A program made the position numbers and the translations under genes. The notes beneath the pieces were generated by a model. The model had not been told where the DNA came from and ran no database searches. It was given only the letters and a program-made list of their open reading frames with translations. From Mycobacterium bohemicum DSM 44277 (GTDB lineage Bacteria > Actinomycetota > Actinomycetes > Mycobacteriales > Mycobacteriaceae), in the NCBI RefSeq assembly GCF_001053185.1, contig NZ_CSTD01000004.1:239232-303231 (forward strand): a stretch of 64,000 bases of DNA, written 5' to 3'. Every line of letters starts with the position of its first letter. Position 1 is the first letter of the stretch. Of the stretch, positions 16,624 through 24,873 are shown in pieces.

Positions 16624-17322
16624 ATGGACGACCGCGAGTACGCCGGACTCCTCCGGGAGACGATGACGGAACTGACCACCCACTTCGCCCGGCCCACCGA
16701 AATCGATGTCAGTTTACGAAGCGTGACGTCACGATGTGTGCACCTCATCGAGGGCGTGGACTGCGCGGACATCGCAATGATCTCCGGCGCCGACCATTTT
16801 CTGTCTGTGGCGCCAACATCACGGCTTGCCCTTCATATTCACGACCTCCAACGAGTGTTCCGCGAGGGACCCTGCCTGGACGCCGCCGCCGGAAACTCGC
16901 CGGTGCTGTCCAACGACCTCCGCGAAGACAAGCGGTGGCCCAACTTCGGCGGGGCGGCAGTCAGCGCCGGTGTCCACAGCCTCATGTCGTTTCAGCTGTA
17001 CACCCACGACACTCGCGCGGGGGCGCTGAACATGTTCGCGCTTGAGCCCGACATGTTCACCGCCGAAGCCGAGGCTGTCGGCGCCATGCTTGCCACCCAC
17101 GCGGCGATCGCACTCATTGCGGATGACGAACGGCTGCAATTTCGGTCCGCGTTGGCAAGCAGGGACATCATCGGCCAAGCCAAGGGCATGATCATGGAAC
17201 GGTTCCATGTCGACGCTGTCCGCGCATTCGAACTGCTTGTCCGGCTTTCGCAGAACTCCAACATCCGCGTCGCGGAAATCGCCGAGGAAATCGTCTCGCG
17301 GGGAGCCGAGCCGAGGCCTTGA
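16624..17322 (+). CDS. GAF-ANTAR domain RNA-binding antiterminator
   Basis: 232 residues. An N-terminal GAF sensor domain (about 20-160; FREGPCLDAAAGNSPV, GVHSLMSFQLYTHD, GALNMFALEPD) is followed by a C-terminal ANTAR domain (about 170-225; RDIIGQAKGMIMERFHVDAV, ELLVRLSQNSNIRVAEIAEE) with the conserved Ala, aromatic and Leu positions of the three-helix bundle that binds two-hexaloop RNA motifs to prevent termination. Mycobacteria have several such proteins. It lies just outside attR and is not at this place in H37Rv, so it is an accessory chromosomal gene. The signal sensed is unknown. Confidence 0.88.
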   Translation: MDDREYAGLLRETMTELTTHFARPTEIDVSLRSVTSRCVHLIEGVDCADIAMISGADHFLSVAPTSRLALHIHDLQRVFREGPCLDAAAGNSPVLSNDLREDKRWPNFGGAAVSAGVHSLMSFQLYTHDTRAGALNMFALEPDMFTAEAEAVGAMLATHAAIALIADDERLQFRSALASRDIIGQAKGMIMERFHVDAVRAFELLVRLSQNSNIRVAEIAEEIVSRGAEPRP

Positions 17323-17401
17323 GGCGCAAGCTTTGCGCAAACGCGCTTGCCACGCATCGCAATTCGCCGTGCTGACGGCCTCGCCGTCGTAGGGTGGCCG
17401 C

Positions 17402-17791
17402 ATGCCCGCCAAGCGCCAGCTCGTCTCGTCAGGCTCGGACTTCGAGGCGGCGGTCGGCTATTCGAGAGCTGTCCGCGTCGGCCCCCTGGTCTCGATCGCC
17501 GGGACCACGGGCGCCGGCCCGGCCGGTGACATCACCGCCCAGACGCGGGATGCCTTGCGCCGCATCGAGATTGCGCTGCAGCAGGCCGGCGCGACGCTCT
17601 CCGACGTGGTCCGCACCCGCATCTTCGTGACCGACATCTCGCGCTGGCGCGAGGTGGGCGCGGCGCACGCCGAGGTCTTCGGGGACATCCGGCCCGCGGC
17701 GACGATGGTCGAGGTGTCGGCGCTCATCGCACCCGAGCTGCTCGTGGAGATCGAAGCCGACGCCTACGTCGAATCCCCGCCAGCCCCCTGA
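17402..17791 (+). CDS. RidA/YjgF family protein (Rv2704-like)
   Basis: 129 residues. RidA family trimers hydrolyse reactive enamine/imine intermediates. Visible features: start MPAKRQLVSSGSDFEAAVGYSR, VSIAGTTGAG near residue 40, the helix of RIEIALQQAGATLSDVVRTR with the conserved catalytic-site Arg, and the closing PAATMVEVSALIAPELLVEIEA. Good match to the gene that follows sigA in M. tuberculosis, confirming where the chromosome resumes after the element. The 3' end overlaps the convergent DUF952 gene by 28 bp. Confidence 0.9.
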   Translation: MPAKRQLVSSGSDFEAAVGYSRAVRVGPLVSIAGTTGAGPAGDITAQTRDALRRIEIALQQAGATLSDVVRTRIFVTDISRWREVGAAHAEVFGDIRPAATMVEVSALIAPELLVEIEADAYVESPPAP

Positions 17792-18156
17792 CGCGCCGGC
17801 GGGAAGGTCCCGTCGGTCGCCGGCCGGTAGTCGGTGACGTCGAACACGGCGCTCACCGGCAGGGTGCCGTACAGGTGCGGGAACAGCATGGAGTCGGGAT
17901 CCGTCGGCACTCCCGGCTCCCAGCGCACGGGTGCATCGAGCCGCTTCGGGTCGATGTGCAGCAGGACCAGGTCGGTGCGGCCGCGGTAGAGCCGGTTTGC
18001 CGGCAGGTGCACCTGCTCGGGCGTCGACAGGTGAAGAAACGGCGAGCCGGGGGCCGGATCGATCGACCCCAGGGCACGGCACCGGATCCATTCGTCGGCA
18101 CCGCACAGGTGCACGAGTACCCCGGGCGTGTCGGGAACCGCAGCACCGGGAGGCAC
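17764..18156 (-). CDS. DUF952 family protein (Rv2705c-like)
   Basis: 130 residues. DUF952 signature stretches are present: an early WIRCRALGSID, then FLHLSTPEQVHLPANRLYRG, LVLLHIDPKRL, and the phosphate-loop-like FPHLYGTLPVSAVFDV. The fold resembles ADP-ribosyltransferase-like proteins but the function is unknown. Start is a GTG at 18154-18156. Convergent with the RidA gene, overlapping it by 28 bp, as in M. tuberculosis. Confidence 0.85.
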   Translation of the reverse strand: MPPGAAVPDTPGVLVHLCGADEWIRCRALGSIDPAPGSPFLHLSTPEQVHLPANRLYRGRTDLVLLHIDPKRLDAPVRWEPGVPTDPDSMLFPHLYGTLPVSAVFDVTDYRPATDGTFPPARQGAGGDST

Positions 18157-18290
18157 AGCTTGCCACTTTAGACACGCGCCAAATGGGTATCAGAAAACTC
18201 GTGAGAAACGACACACCCGATAACGGTTAGGGAACACGGCGAAAACCCCATACGTCTGAGACAGTGAATGAACGCAAGAACGGAGAAGCC

Positions 18291-18476
18291 ATGTATGCAA
18301 CTCTGACCACACCCGAGCTCACCAGAGCGGACCGCTGCGACCGTTGCGGTGCCGCGGCTCGTGTCCGTGCCAAGCTGCCTTCAGGAGCCGAGCTTCTCTT
18401 CTGCCAGCACCACGCCAACGAGCACGAAGCCAAGCTGATCGAGGTGGCCGCCGTGCTGGAGGCCAGCGGGAACTAG
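18291..18476 (+). CDS. DUF7455 small zinc-ribbon-like protein
   Basis: 61 residues from ATG 18291, which has CGGAGAA just upstream; a GTG nine codons earlier is less likely. CDRCGAAARVRAKLPSG, then LLFCQHHANEHEAKL: paired Cys and His residues that could bind one metal. Members of this actinobacterial family occur near sigma factor genes. A GGAAC motif at 18231-18235, followed 17 bases on by CGTCT, hints at ECF-type control, weakly supported. Confidence 0.8.
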   Translation: MYATLTTPELTRADRCDRCGAAARVRAKLPSGAELLFCQHHANEHEAKLIEVAAVLEASGN

Positions 18477-18543
18477 CGGGACCGAACTCGCCCCGTCGGT
18501 CAATGTGGGCTGGGAGGCCGGTCATCGGTAATGCTGGGACGGT

Positions 18544-19584
18544 ATGAGCGATCAGGTCGCGAAGCCATCCCGCCATCACGTCTGGCGAATCAGCCTTAGG
18601 ACGCTGTCGAAAAGCTGGGACGATTCGATTTTCTCGGAGTCGGCGCAGGCCGGTTTCTGGTCCGCGCTGTCCCTGCCCCCGCTGCTGCTGGGGCTCTTGG
18701 GCAGCCTGGCCTACGTCGCGCCGTTGTTCGGGCCGGAGATGCTGCCGGCGATCGAACGGCAGCTGATCTCGACCGCCCACAAGGTGTTCTCCCCCAGCGT
18801 GGTCAACGAGATCATCGAGCCGACCATCCGCGACGTCGCCAACCACGCTCGCGGCGAGGTGGTTTCGCTGGGCTTCCTGATCTCGCTGTGGGCCGGGTCG
18901 TCGGCCATCTCGGCGTTCGTCGACTCGGTCGTCGAGGCCCACGACCAGACGCCGCTGCGCCACCCGGTGCGGCAGCGGCTCTTCGCGCTGTTCCTGTACG
19001 TGGTGATGCTGGTGACCACCGTGACGGCCGCGCCCTTGGTGGTCGTCGGCCCGCGCGAGGTGGGTGAGCGCATCCCGGCCGGACTGGCCAATGTGCTGGG
19101 CTACGGCTACTACCCGGCGCTGCTGCTCGGGCTGCTGGTGGGCGTCATGTTCCTCTACCGGGTTTCGCTGCCGCAGCCGCTGCCGTCGCATCGGCTGATC
19201 TTCGGCGCGATCCTGGCGACGACGGTGTTCGTGGTCGCCACCCTGGTCCTGCGGTTCTACCTGCGCTGGATCACCAGCACCGGCTACACCTACGGCGCGC
19301 TGTCGACGCCGATCGCGTTTCTGCTCTTCGCATTCTTCGGCGGATTCGCGATCATGCTCGGCGCCGAACTCAACGCCGCCATCCAGGAGGAATTCCCGGC
19401 GCCCAAGACGCATGCGCACCGGCTGCGCAAGTGGGTGGTGTCACGCGTGCGGACCGGACGCGTCTCCCAGGCCTCCGAGGCCGCCGAGGCCTCCGGTGCG
19501 GGGGCGCAATCCGAGCCCGAGCCCGGCCCGCCGCAGCCCAGCGTCGCCGCGGCCGAGCGGCAGGCGGAGATCAGGCCTTCTTGA
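18544..19584 (+). CDS. YihY/virulence factor BrkB family membrane protein (Rv2707-like)
   Basis: 346 residues with about six membrane spans, for example ALSLPPLLLGLLGSLAYVA, GFLISLWAGSSAISAF, RLFALFLYVVMLVTTVTAAP, YYPALLLGLLVGVMFLYRV, a span at LIFGAILATTVFVVATLVL, and PIAFLLFAFFGGFAIMLGAE followed by LNAAIQEEF. That closing GAELNA motif is the family hallmark. The C-terminal 60 residues are a Ser/Ala/Glu-rich cytoplasmic tail longer than in M. tuberculosis. Transport function is not established. The stop overlaps the convergent DUF3039 gene by 14 bp. Confidence 0.9.
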   Translation: MSDQVAKPSRHHVWRISLRTLSKSWDDSIFSESAQAGFWSALSLPPLLLGLLGSLAYVAPLFGPEMLPAIERQLISTAHKVFSPSVVNEIIEPTIRDVANHARGEVVSLGFLISLWAGSSAISAFVDSVVEAHDQTPLRHPVRQRLFALFLYVVMLVTTVTAAPLVVVGPREVGERIPAGLANVLGYGYYPALLLGLLVGVMFLYRVSLPQPLPSHRLIFGAILATTVFVVATLVLRFYLRWITSTGYTYGALSTPIAFLLFAFFGGFAIMLGAELNAAIQEEFPAPKTHAHRLRKWVVSRVRTGRVSQASEAAEASGAGAQSEPEPGPPQPSVAAAERQAEIRPS

Positions 19585-19819
19585 GGCGGTCGAAAATCTG
19601 CTTGCAATCCGGACACACCGGCGACCCCGGCTTGGCCGCCCGCGTCACGGGAAAGACCTCCCCGCACAGCGCGACCACGTGGGTGCCCATCACCGCGCTC
19701 TCGGCGATCTTGTCCTTCTTGACGTAGTGGAAGTACTTGGGGGTGTCGCTGCCGGTCCCGTCATCGACGCGTTCTTCGGCATCGGTGCGTTCGATCGTCT
19801 GGGTGTCCATGCCTAACAT
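19571..19819 (-). CDS. DUF3039 protein (Rv2708c-like)
   Basis: 82 residues from ATG 19819 (MLGMDTQ; a second ATG at 19810 would give 79). Core YFHYVKKDKIAESAVMGTHV, then VALCGEVFPVTR and CPDCKQIFDRL: a zinc-ribbon-like protein with three Cys, conserved in actinobacteria. Function unknown. The 82-residue form matches the length of Rv2708c. Confidence 0.87.
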   Translation of the reverse strand: MLGMDTQTIERTDAEERVDDGTGSDTPKYFHYVKKDKIAESAVMGTHVVALCGEVFPVTRAAKPGSPVCPDCKQIFDRLKKA

Positions 19820-19886
19820 TGTGCACCCCCCGACCTGCGAGAAACCGGGATGAGCCGGAATCCGTCGCGTGTGGGAGAGTGGAGTG

Positions 19887-20327
19887 ATGAGGCGCGGCAC
19901 CGACGATGGGTTCGGTGACAATTCGGCAGACCGGTTCGACGGTTTCGGCGACTTCGACGACAAGAGCCGGCCGGTGCTGATCACCGCCGCCGCACCGTCA
20001 TACGAGGAACAGCACCGCGCCCGCGTGCGTAAATACCTGACACTCATGGCGTTCCGGATTCCCGCGCTCATCGGGGCCGCCCTGGCCTACGGCGCCTGGC
20101 ACAACGGCCTGATCTCGCTCGCGATCGTGGCGGCGTCGATACCGCTGCCGTGGATGGCCGTGCTGATCGCCAACGACCGGCCGCCACGCCGATCCGACGA
20201 GCCCCGGCGGTTCGACGACATGCCGCGCCGCACCCAGCTTTTCCCGACCGCCGAACGCCCGGCGCTCGAGCCTCCGCTCCCCCGGGAGCCGCAACCGGGG
20301 CCGGTGCGCCCGGACGATCGCGGCTAG
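19887..20327 (+). CDS. DUF3099 membrane protein (Rv2709-like)
   Basis: 146 residues. Acidic start (RRGTDDGFGDNSADRFDG), then VLITAAAPSYEEQHRARVRKY, the family signature before two membrane spans (MAFRIPALIGAALAYG and LISLAIVAASIPLPWMAVLIA), then a proline/arginine-rich cytoplasmic tail. Start is ATG 19887 after GGGAGAGTGGA. It precedes sigB, as in M. tuberculosis. Function unknown. Confidence 0.85.
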   Translation: MRRGTDDGFGDNSADRFDGFGDFDDKSRPVLITAAAPSYEEQHRARVRKYLTLMAFRIPALIGAALAYGAWHNGLISLAIVAASIPLPWMAVLIANDRPPRRSDEPRRFDDMPRRTQLFPTAERPALEPPLPREPQPGPVRPDDRG

Positions 20328-20423
20328 CGGCCCGCGCCGGCGCCCCCGGGGCGTACTTCTCAGCACTTTCTCAGGTCGGCGGCACATTTGTGCACGTCAC
20401 GGCGTGTGAGATCCGAGAGGGGT

Positions 20424-20450
20424 GGGAACTCTGAGGCCGTATATGTCGTT
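20424..20450 (+). promoter_or_regulatory. ECF-sigma (SigE/SigH-type) promoter of sigB
   Basis: GGGAAC at 20424-20429 and CGTT at 20447-20450 are separated by 17 bases, matching the GGAAC-N16/18-CGTT promoter class read by SigE, SigH and SigL, which are known to drive sigB in M. tuberculosis. It lies 38 bp before the sigB start. This would place sigB under envelope and oxidative stress control here too. Confidence 0.8.
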
Positions 20451-20488
20451 AATCGACATGACAGCACAAAGTCGATCGGAGGGGCGCC

Positions 20489-21460
20489 ATGGCCGAACCC
20501 ACCACCAGGGCCACCACAAGTAGGTTTGACAGCGATCTGGATGCCCAGAGCCCGGCTGCGGACCTCGTGCGCGTGTACCTCAACGGTATCGGCAAGACGG
20601 CGTTGCTCAACGCGGCAGGTGAAGTCGAACTGGCCAAGCGAATCGAGGCCGGGCTCTACGCCGAGCACCTTCTCGAAACCCGTAAGCGCTTGGGCGACAA
20701 CCGCAAACGCGAGTTGGAGGCCGTCGTGCGCGACGGCGAGGCCGCGCGGCGTCACCTGTTGGAGGCCAACCTGCGCCTCGTGGTTTCGCTGGCCAAGCGC
20801 TACACCGGTCGCGGCATGCCACTGCTGGATCTGATCCAGGAGGGCAACCTCGGACTGATCCGCGCGATGGAGAAGTTCGACTACACAAAGGGATTCAAGT
20901 TCTCCACGTACGCCACCTGGTGGATTCGGCAGGCCATCACCCGCGGCATGGCGGACCAGAGCCGCACCATCCGGCTGCCCGTCCACCTGGTCGAGCAGGT
21001 CAACAAGCTGGCGCGGATCAAGCGGGAGATGCACCAGAACCTGGGCCGCGAGGCCACCGACGAGGAGCTCGCCGCCGAGTCCGGCATCCCGATCGAGAAG
21101 ATCAACGACCTGCTCGAGCACAGCCGCGACCCGGTGAGCCTCGACATGCCGGTCGGCTCCGAGGAAGAAGCCCCACTGGGCGACTTCATCGAGGACGCCG
21201 AGGCGATGTCGGCCGAGAACGCGGTGATCGCCGAGTTGCTGCACACCGACATCCGCAGCGTCCTGGCGACGCTCGACGAGCGCGAGCACCAGGTGATCCG
21301 GCTGCGCTTCGGCCTGGACGACGGTCAGCCGCGGACGCTGGACCAGATCGGCAAGCTGTTCGGCCTCTCGCGCGAGCGGGTCCGCCAGATCGAGCGCGAC
21401 GTGATGTCCAAGCTGCGCCACGGCGAGCGCGCCGATCGGCTGCGCTCGTACGCCAGCTAG
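20489..21460 (+). CDS. sigB: Principal-like sigma factor SigB
   Basis: Non-essential group 2 sigma factor of stress and stationary phase, 323 residues, matching the mycobacterial length. It lacks the long acidic N-terminus of SigA and begins near region 1.2 (DLVRVYLNGIGKTALLNAAGE). Region 2.4 FSTYATWWIRQAITRGMADQ and region 4.2 LSRERVRQIERDVMSKLRHG are intact. Start ATG 20489 has GATCGGAGGGG upstream. ECF-type promoter before it, hairpin terminator after it. Confidence 0.97.
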   Translation: MAEPTTRATTSRFDSDLDAQSPAADLVRVYLNGIGKTALLNAAGEVELAKRIEAGLYAEHLLETRKRLGDNRKRELEAVVRDGEAARRHLLEANLRLVVSLAKRYTGRGMPLLDLIQEGNLGLIRAMEKFDYTKGFKFSTYATWWIRQAITRGMADQSRTIRLPVHLVEQVNKLARIKREMHQNLGREATDEELAAESGIPIEKINDLLEHSRDPVSLDMPVGSEEEAPLGDFIEDAEAMSAENAVIAELLHTDIRSVLATLDEREHQVIRLRFGLDDGQPRTLDQIGKLFGLSRERVRQIERDVMSKLRHGERADRLRSYAS

Positions 21461-21491
21461 CGAACCGGTCCACATAGGCTAGTGCCCGACG

Positions 21492-21521
21492 GTATGCCCG
21501 CCGCGTCAGCGGCGGGCATAC
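21492..21521 (+). terminator. Hairpin terminator between sigB and ideR
   Basis: A perfect 13-bp stem, GTATGCCCGCCGC and GCGGCGGGCATAC, with the loop GTCA, 32 bp after the sigB stop. No long U-tract follows (TGCTTGCC), typical of mycobacterial terminators. Confidence 0.75.
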
Positions 21522-21593
21522 TGCTTGCCACAAAGGCGTTACACCCGTTTGCGCAGCTGGCCAAGTAGACTCGGCGTCGATGGAGGGTGCGGG

Positions 21594-22289
21594 ATGAATG
21601 ACCTGGTCGATACCACCGAAATGTATCTGCGGACCATCTATGACCTCGAAGAAGAGGGCGTGACGCCGCTGCGCGCGCGCATCGCCGAGCGCCTGGACCA
21701 GAGCGGGCCGACCGTCAGCCAGACCGTGTCCCGCATGGAGCGCGACGGGTTGCTGCACGTGGCCGGTGACCGCCACCTGGAACTGACCGACAAGGGCCGG
21801 GCGCTGGCCGTCGCCGTGATGCGCAAGCACCGCCTCGCCGAACGGCTGCTCGTCGACGTCATCGGGGTGCCGTGGGAGGAAGTGCACGCCGAAGCGTGCC
21901 GCTGGGAGCACGTGATGAGCGAGGACGTGGAGCGCCGGCTGGTCAAGGTGCTCAACAACCCCACCACGTCGCCGTTCGGCAACCCGATCCCCGGCCTGTT
22001 GGACCTGGGCGTGGGCCCCGAGTCGGGCGCCAACGGGGCCAACCTCGTCCGGCTGACCGAGTTGCCGCCCGGCTCGCCGGTGGCGGTCGTCGTGCGTCAG
22101 CTCACCGAGCACGTGCAGGGTGACATCGACCTGATCACCCGGCTGAAAGACGCCGGCGTCGTCCCCAACGCGCGGGTGAGCGTGGAGACCAGCGCGACCG
22201 GAGGCGGGGTCACCATCGTCATCCCGGGCCACGAGAACGTCACCCTGCCACACGAGATGGCGCACGCCGTCAAGGTCGAGAAGGTCTAA
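21594..22289 (+). CDS. ideR: Iron-dependent repressor IdeR
   Basis: DtxR-family Fe(II) repressor controlling siderophore and iron-storage genes, 231 residues. N-terminal winged helix (LVDTTEMYLRTIYDLEEEGV, DQSGPTVSQTVSRMERDGL), dimerisation/metal domain with EACRWEHVMSED carrying the Cys, Glu and His metal ligands, and a C-terminal SH3-like domain ending VTLPHEMAHAVKVEKV. Start ATG 21594 follows GGAGGGTGCGGG. The last four bases overlap the convergent DUF4192 gene. Confidence 0.97.
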   Translation: MNDLVDTTEMYLRTIYDLEEEGVTPLRARIAERLDQSGPTVSQTVSRMERDGLLHVAGDRHLELTDKGRALAVAVMRKHRLAERLLVDVIGVPWEEVHAEACRWEHVMSEDVERRLVKVLNNPTTSPFGNPIPGLLDLGVGPESGANGANLVRLTELPPGSPVAVVVRQLTEHVQGDIDLITRLKDAGVVPNARVSVETSATGGGVTIVIPGHENVTLPHEMAHAVKVEKV

Positions 22290-23347
22290 CCCGCCCGGCG
22301 GCCGAAAAGCCGCCGCGGGGGCAGCCGCACGCCGAGCTCCCTCGCCAGCCGGTAGCCCGTGGCCGCCAGCTGCCGGATCTGTTCGGGCCCCATACCGGAC
22401 ATCAGCGCCGTGTCGAGCATGCCCGCCATCCGATGCTCGGGATCACAGCGCAGCGCGGCCTCCAGGGACACCCCCGCCAGCGGCCCGTCGCCACGGGCGT
22501 AGGCGCTGAACGCCAGCAACACCAGCGCCTCGACCCGCCACGGCCCGGGCAGGGTGCGAGCCAGCAGCGCCCACAACGACTCCGCCTCGCCGGCGGCTTC
22601 GCCGACCGCGAGCGCATACAGCGTGTCGCGCACCCGCACGTCGCTCAGCGCGCAGCCCAGATCGGCCAGCTCCGCATCGGACGGACTCTGGCCGCCGGCG
22701 AGGCGGGAGGCGGCGGCCACGGCGTTCTCCACGTCGCGGCGGCAGCAGCCGATGGGGTCCGAGCGATGCGCCAGTCCGCGGGCCACCGCCTGTCGTTCCA
22801 GGACGCCCGCCAATTCGGCGCTGCGACCCGGGTCGTCGACGGCGATGACCGCCTGCAGGTCGGCGCGCCGCGGGTAGAGGCGCCGCCCGTCGAGCACGGC
22901 CGCGGCCGCCAACGGGGACGCCGACGGGTCGTCGACCGGCCCGCTTCGACCGCAGCCTTCCGCGCAGTGCCAGCGCCCGCCGGGGGCGATGCGGTCCACC
23001 ACGTGCGCGGCCCACAGTTCAATGTCGTAGCGGCCCAACTCTTCTGCCAGCGTCGCGCACAGCTGCCGGTACTCCTCGTTGCAGCTCGGGCAGTGCGCGC
23101 CGTCGGCGGCGACGATCACCGCGACCACCGACTCGGGCCGAGCCGCCGCGGCAACCTCGGCGAGGTGCCCGAGTCGGTCGGCGAGGTCGTCGGAGAGGTC
23201 GGCCCGCATCACCGCACCAAGCTGGCCGTCGCTCAAAGACACCAGGATCAGTGAATTTTCCGGAACGAAGCCGAGAACGGCGGGAAGCGCGGCGATCAGC
23301 GCCCCGGGGCGGCTGAGGGGGAAATCTGGCGGATGCGTCATGGGCAT
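22286..23347 (-). CDS. DUF4192 domain protein (Rv2712c-like)
   Basis: 353 residues, conserved in actinobacteria, function unknown. Signature stretches: LSRPGALIAALPAVLGFVPE then SLILVSL at the N-terminus, VVAVIVAADG, a Cys-containing CPSCNEEYRQ, CGRSGPVDDP, and a C-terminal TPR-like helical part (WRVEALVLLAFSAYARGDG, LEAALRCDPEHRMAGML) ending in basic LPPRRLFGRR. Start ATG 23347 has CAGGT upstream; GTG 23350 and ATG 23341 are alternatives. Convergent with ideR. Confidence 0.85.
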   Translation of the reverse strand: MPMTHPPDFPLSRPGALIAALPAVLGFVPENSLILVSLSDGQLGAVMRADLSDDLADRLGHLAEVAAAARPESVVAVIVAADGAHCPSCNEEYRQLCATLAEELGRYDIELWAAHVVDRIAPGGRWHCAEGCGRSGPVDDPSASPLAAAAVLDGRRLYPRRADLQAVIAVDDPGRSAELAGVLERQAVARGLAHRSDPIGCCRRDVENAVAAASRLAGGQSPSDAELADLGCALSDVRVRDTLYALAVGEAAGEAESLWALLARTLPGPWRVEALVLLAFSAYARGDGPLAGVSLEAALRCDPEHRMAGMLDTALMSGMGPEQIRQLAATGYRLARELGVRLPPRRLFGRRAG

Positions 23348-23454
23348 CACGCTGACCTGCCCGACCGTCAGCCGGCGCTCGCCCGGGCCGGGGCGTTCCG
23401 CCTGCTGTGCATGAACCCAGCACTGTGAGTCAAGCTGCTTTACTGTTGGTACCC

Positions 23455-24870
23455 ATGGCGGCGACGCGTGAATACGACATGGTGGTTATCGGCTCGGGGC
23501 CAGGCGGCCAGAAGGCCGCCATCGCCTCGGCCAAGCTGGGAAAGTCGGTCGCGATCATCGAACGCGGCCGGATGCTGGGCGGGGTTTGCGTGAACACCGG
23601 GACGATCCCGTCAAAGACGTTGCGGGAAGCCGTCCTTTACCTCACCGGGATGAACCAGCGCGAGCTGTACGGGGCGAGCTACCGCGTCAAGGAGAAGATC
23701 ACGCCGGCGGACCTGCTGGCCCGAACACAGCACGTGATCGGCAAGGAAATCGACGTGGTGCGCAACCAGTTGATGCGCAACCGCATCGATCTGCACATCG
23801 GCCACGGGCGCTTCCTGGATCCGCACACCGTCCTCGTCGAGGACCACGCCCGCGGGGAAAAGTCCACGGTCTCCGGCGATTACATCGTCATCGCCACCGG
23901 CACCCGGCCGGCGCGGCCGTCCGGCGTCGAGTTCGACGAGGACCGGGTGCTGGACTCCGACGGGATACTCGACCTCAAGACGCTGCCCACGTCGATGGTC
24001 GTGGTCGGCGCCGGGGTGATCGGCATCGAGTACGCCTCGATGTTCGCCGCACTGGGCACCAAGGTGACGGTCGTGGAGAAGCGCAACGACATGCTCGACT
24101 TCTGCGACCCCGAGGTGGTCGAGGCGCTCAAGTTCCACCTGCGCGACCTGGCGGTGACGTTCCGCTTCGGTGAGGAGGTGACCGCGGTCGACGTCGGCTC
24201 GTCGGGCACCGTCACCACGCTGGCCAGCGGCAAGCAGATCCCCGCGGAGACGGTGATGTATTCCGCTGGGCGCCAGGGGCAAACCGACCACCTGGACCTG
24301 GACAAGGCCGGCCTGGAGGTCGAGAGCCGCGGCCGGATCTTCGTCGACGACAAGTTCCAGACCAAGGTGCCCCACATCTACGCCGTCGGCGACGTCATCG
24401 GCTTCCCCGCACTGGCCGCGACGTCGATGGAACAGGGACGGCTGGCCGCCTACCACGCGTTCGGGGAGCGCGCCGAGGGCATCACCCCGCTGCAGCCGAT
24501 CGGCATCTACTCCATCCCCGAGGTGTCCTACGTCGGGGCGACCGAGGTGGAACTGACGAAGAACGCGATCCCCTACGAGGTCGGGGTGGCGCGGTACCGG
24601 GAACTGGCGCGCGGGCAGATCGCCGGCGACTCCTACGGCATGCTCAAGCTGCTGGTGTCCACCGAGGACCTGCGGCTGCTCGGCGTGCACATCTTCGGCA
24701 CCAGCGCCACCGAGATGGTGCACATCGGGCAGGCCGTGATGGGCTGCGGCGGCACCGTCGAGTACCTGGTCGACGCGGTCTTCAACTACCCGACCTTCTC
24801 CGAGGCGTACAAGGTGGCCGCGCTCGACGTGATGAACAAGGTGCGCGCGCTCAACCAGTTCCGCCACTGA
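23455..24870 (+). CDS. sthA: Soluble pyridine nucleotide transhydrogenase
   Basis: Flavoprotein moving hydride between NADPH and NAD+, 471 residues. FAD-binding start YDMVVIGSGPGGQKAAIASA, then GGVCVNTGTIPSKTLREAVL: the usual redox CxxxxC is reduced to a single Cys followed by Thr, as in SthA and unlike lipoamide dehydrogenase. NAD(P)-binding MVVVGAGVIGIEYASMF, second FAD motif HIYAVGDVIGFPAL, and C-terminal dimerisation domain follow. Start ATG 23455 gives MAATREYD; earlier in-frame starts lack homology. The neighbour order matches Rv2712c-Rv2713. Confidence 0.95.
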   Translation: MAATREYDMVVIGSGPGGQKAAIASAKLGKSVAIIERGRMLGGVCVNTGTIPSKTLREAVLYLTGMNQRELYGASYRVKEKITPADLLARTQHVIGKEIDVVRNQLMRNRIDLHIGHGRFLDPHTVLVEDHARGEKSTVSGDYIVIATGTRPARPSGVEFDEDRVLDSDGILDLKTLPTSMVVVGAGVIGIEYASMFAALGTKVTVVEKRNDMLDFCDPEVVEALKFHLRDLAVTFRFGEEVTAVDVGSSGTVTTLASGKQIPAETVMYSAGRQGQTDHLDLDKAGLEVESRGRIFVDDKFQTKVPHIYAVGDVIGFPALAATSMEQGRLAAYHAFGERAEGITPLQPIGIYSIPEVSYVGATEVELTKNAIPYEVGVARYRELARGQIAGDSYGMLKLLVSTEDLRLLGVHIFGTSATEMVHIGQAVMGCGGTVEYLVDAVFNYPTFSEAYKVAALDVMNKVRALNQFRH

Positions 24871-24873
24871 CGG

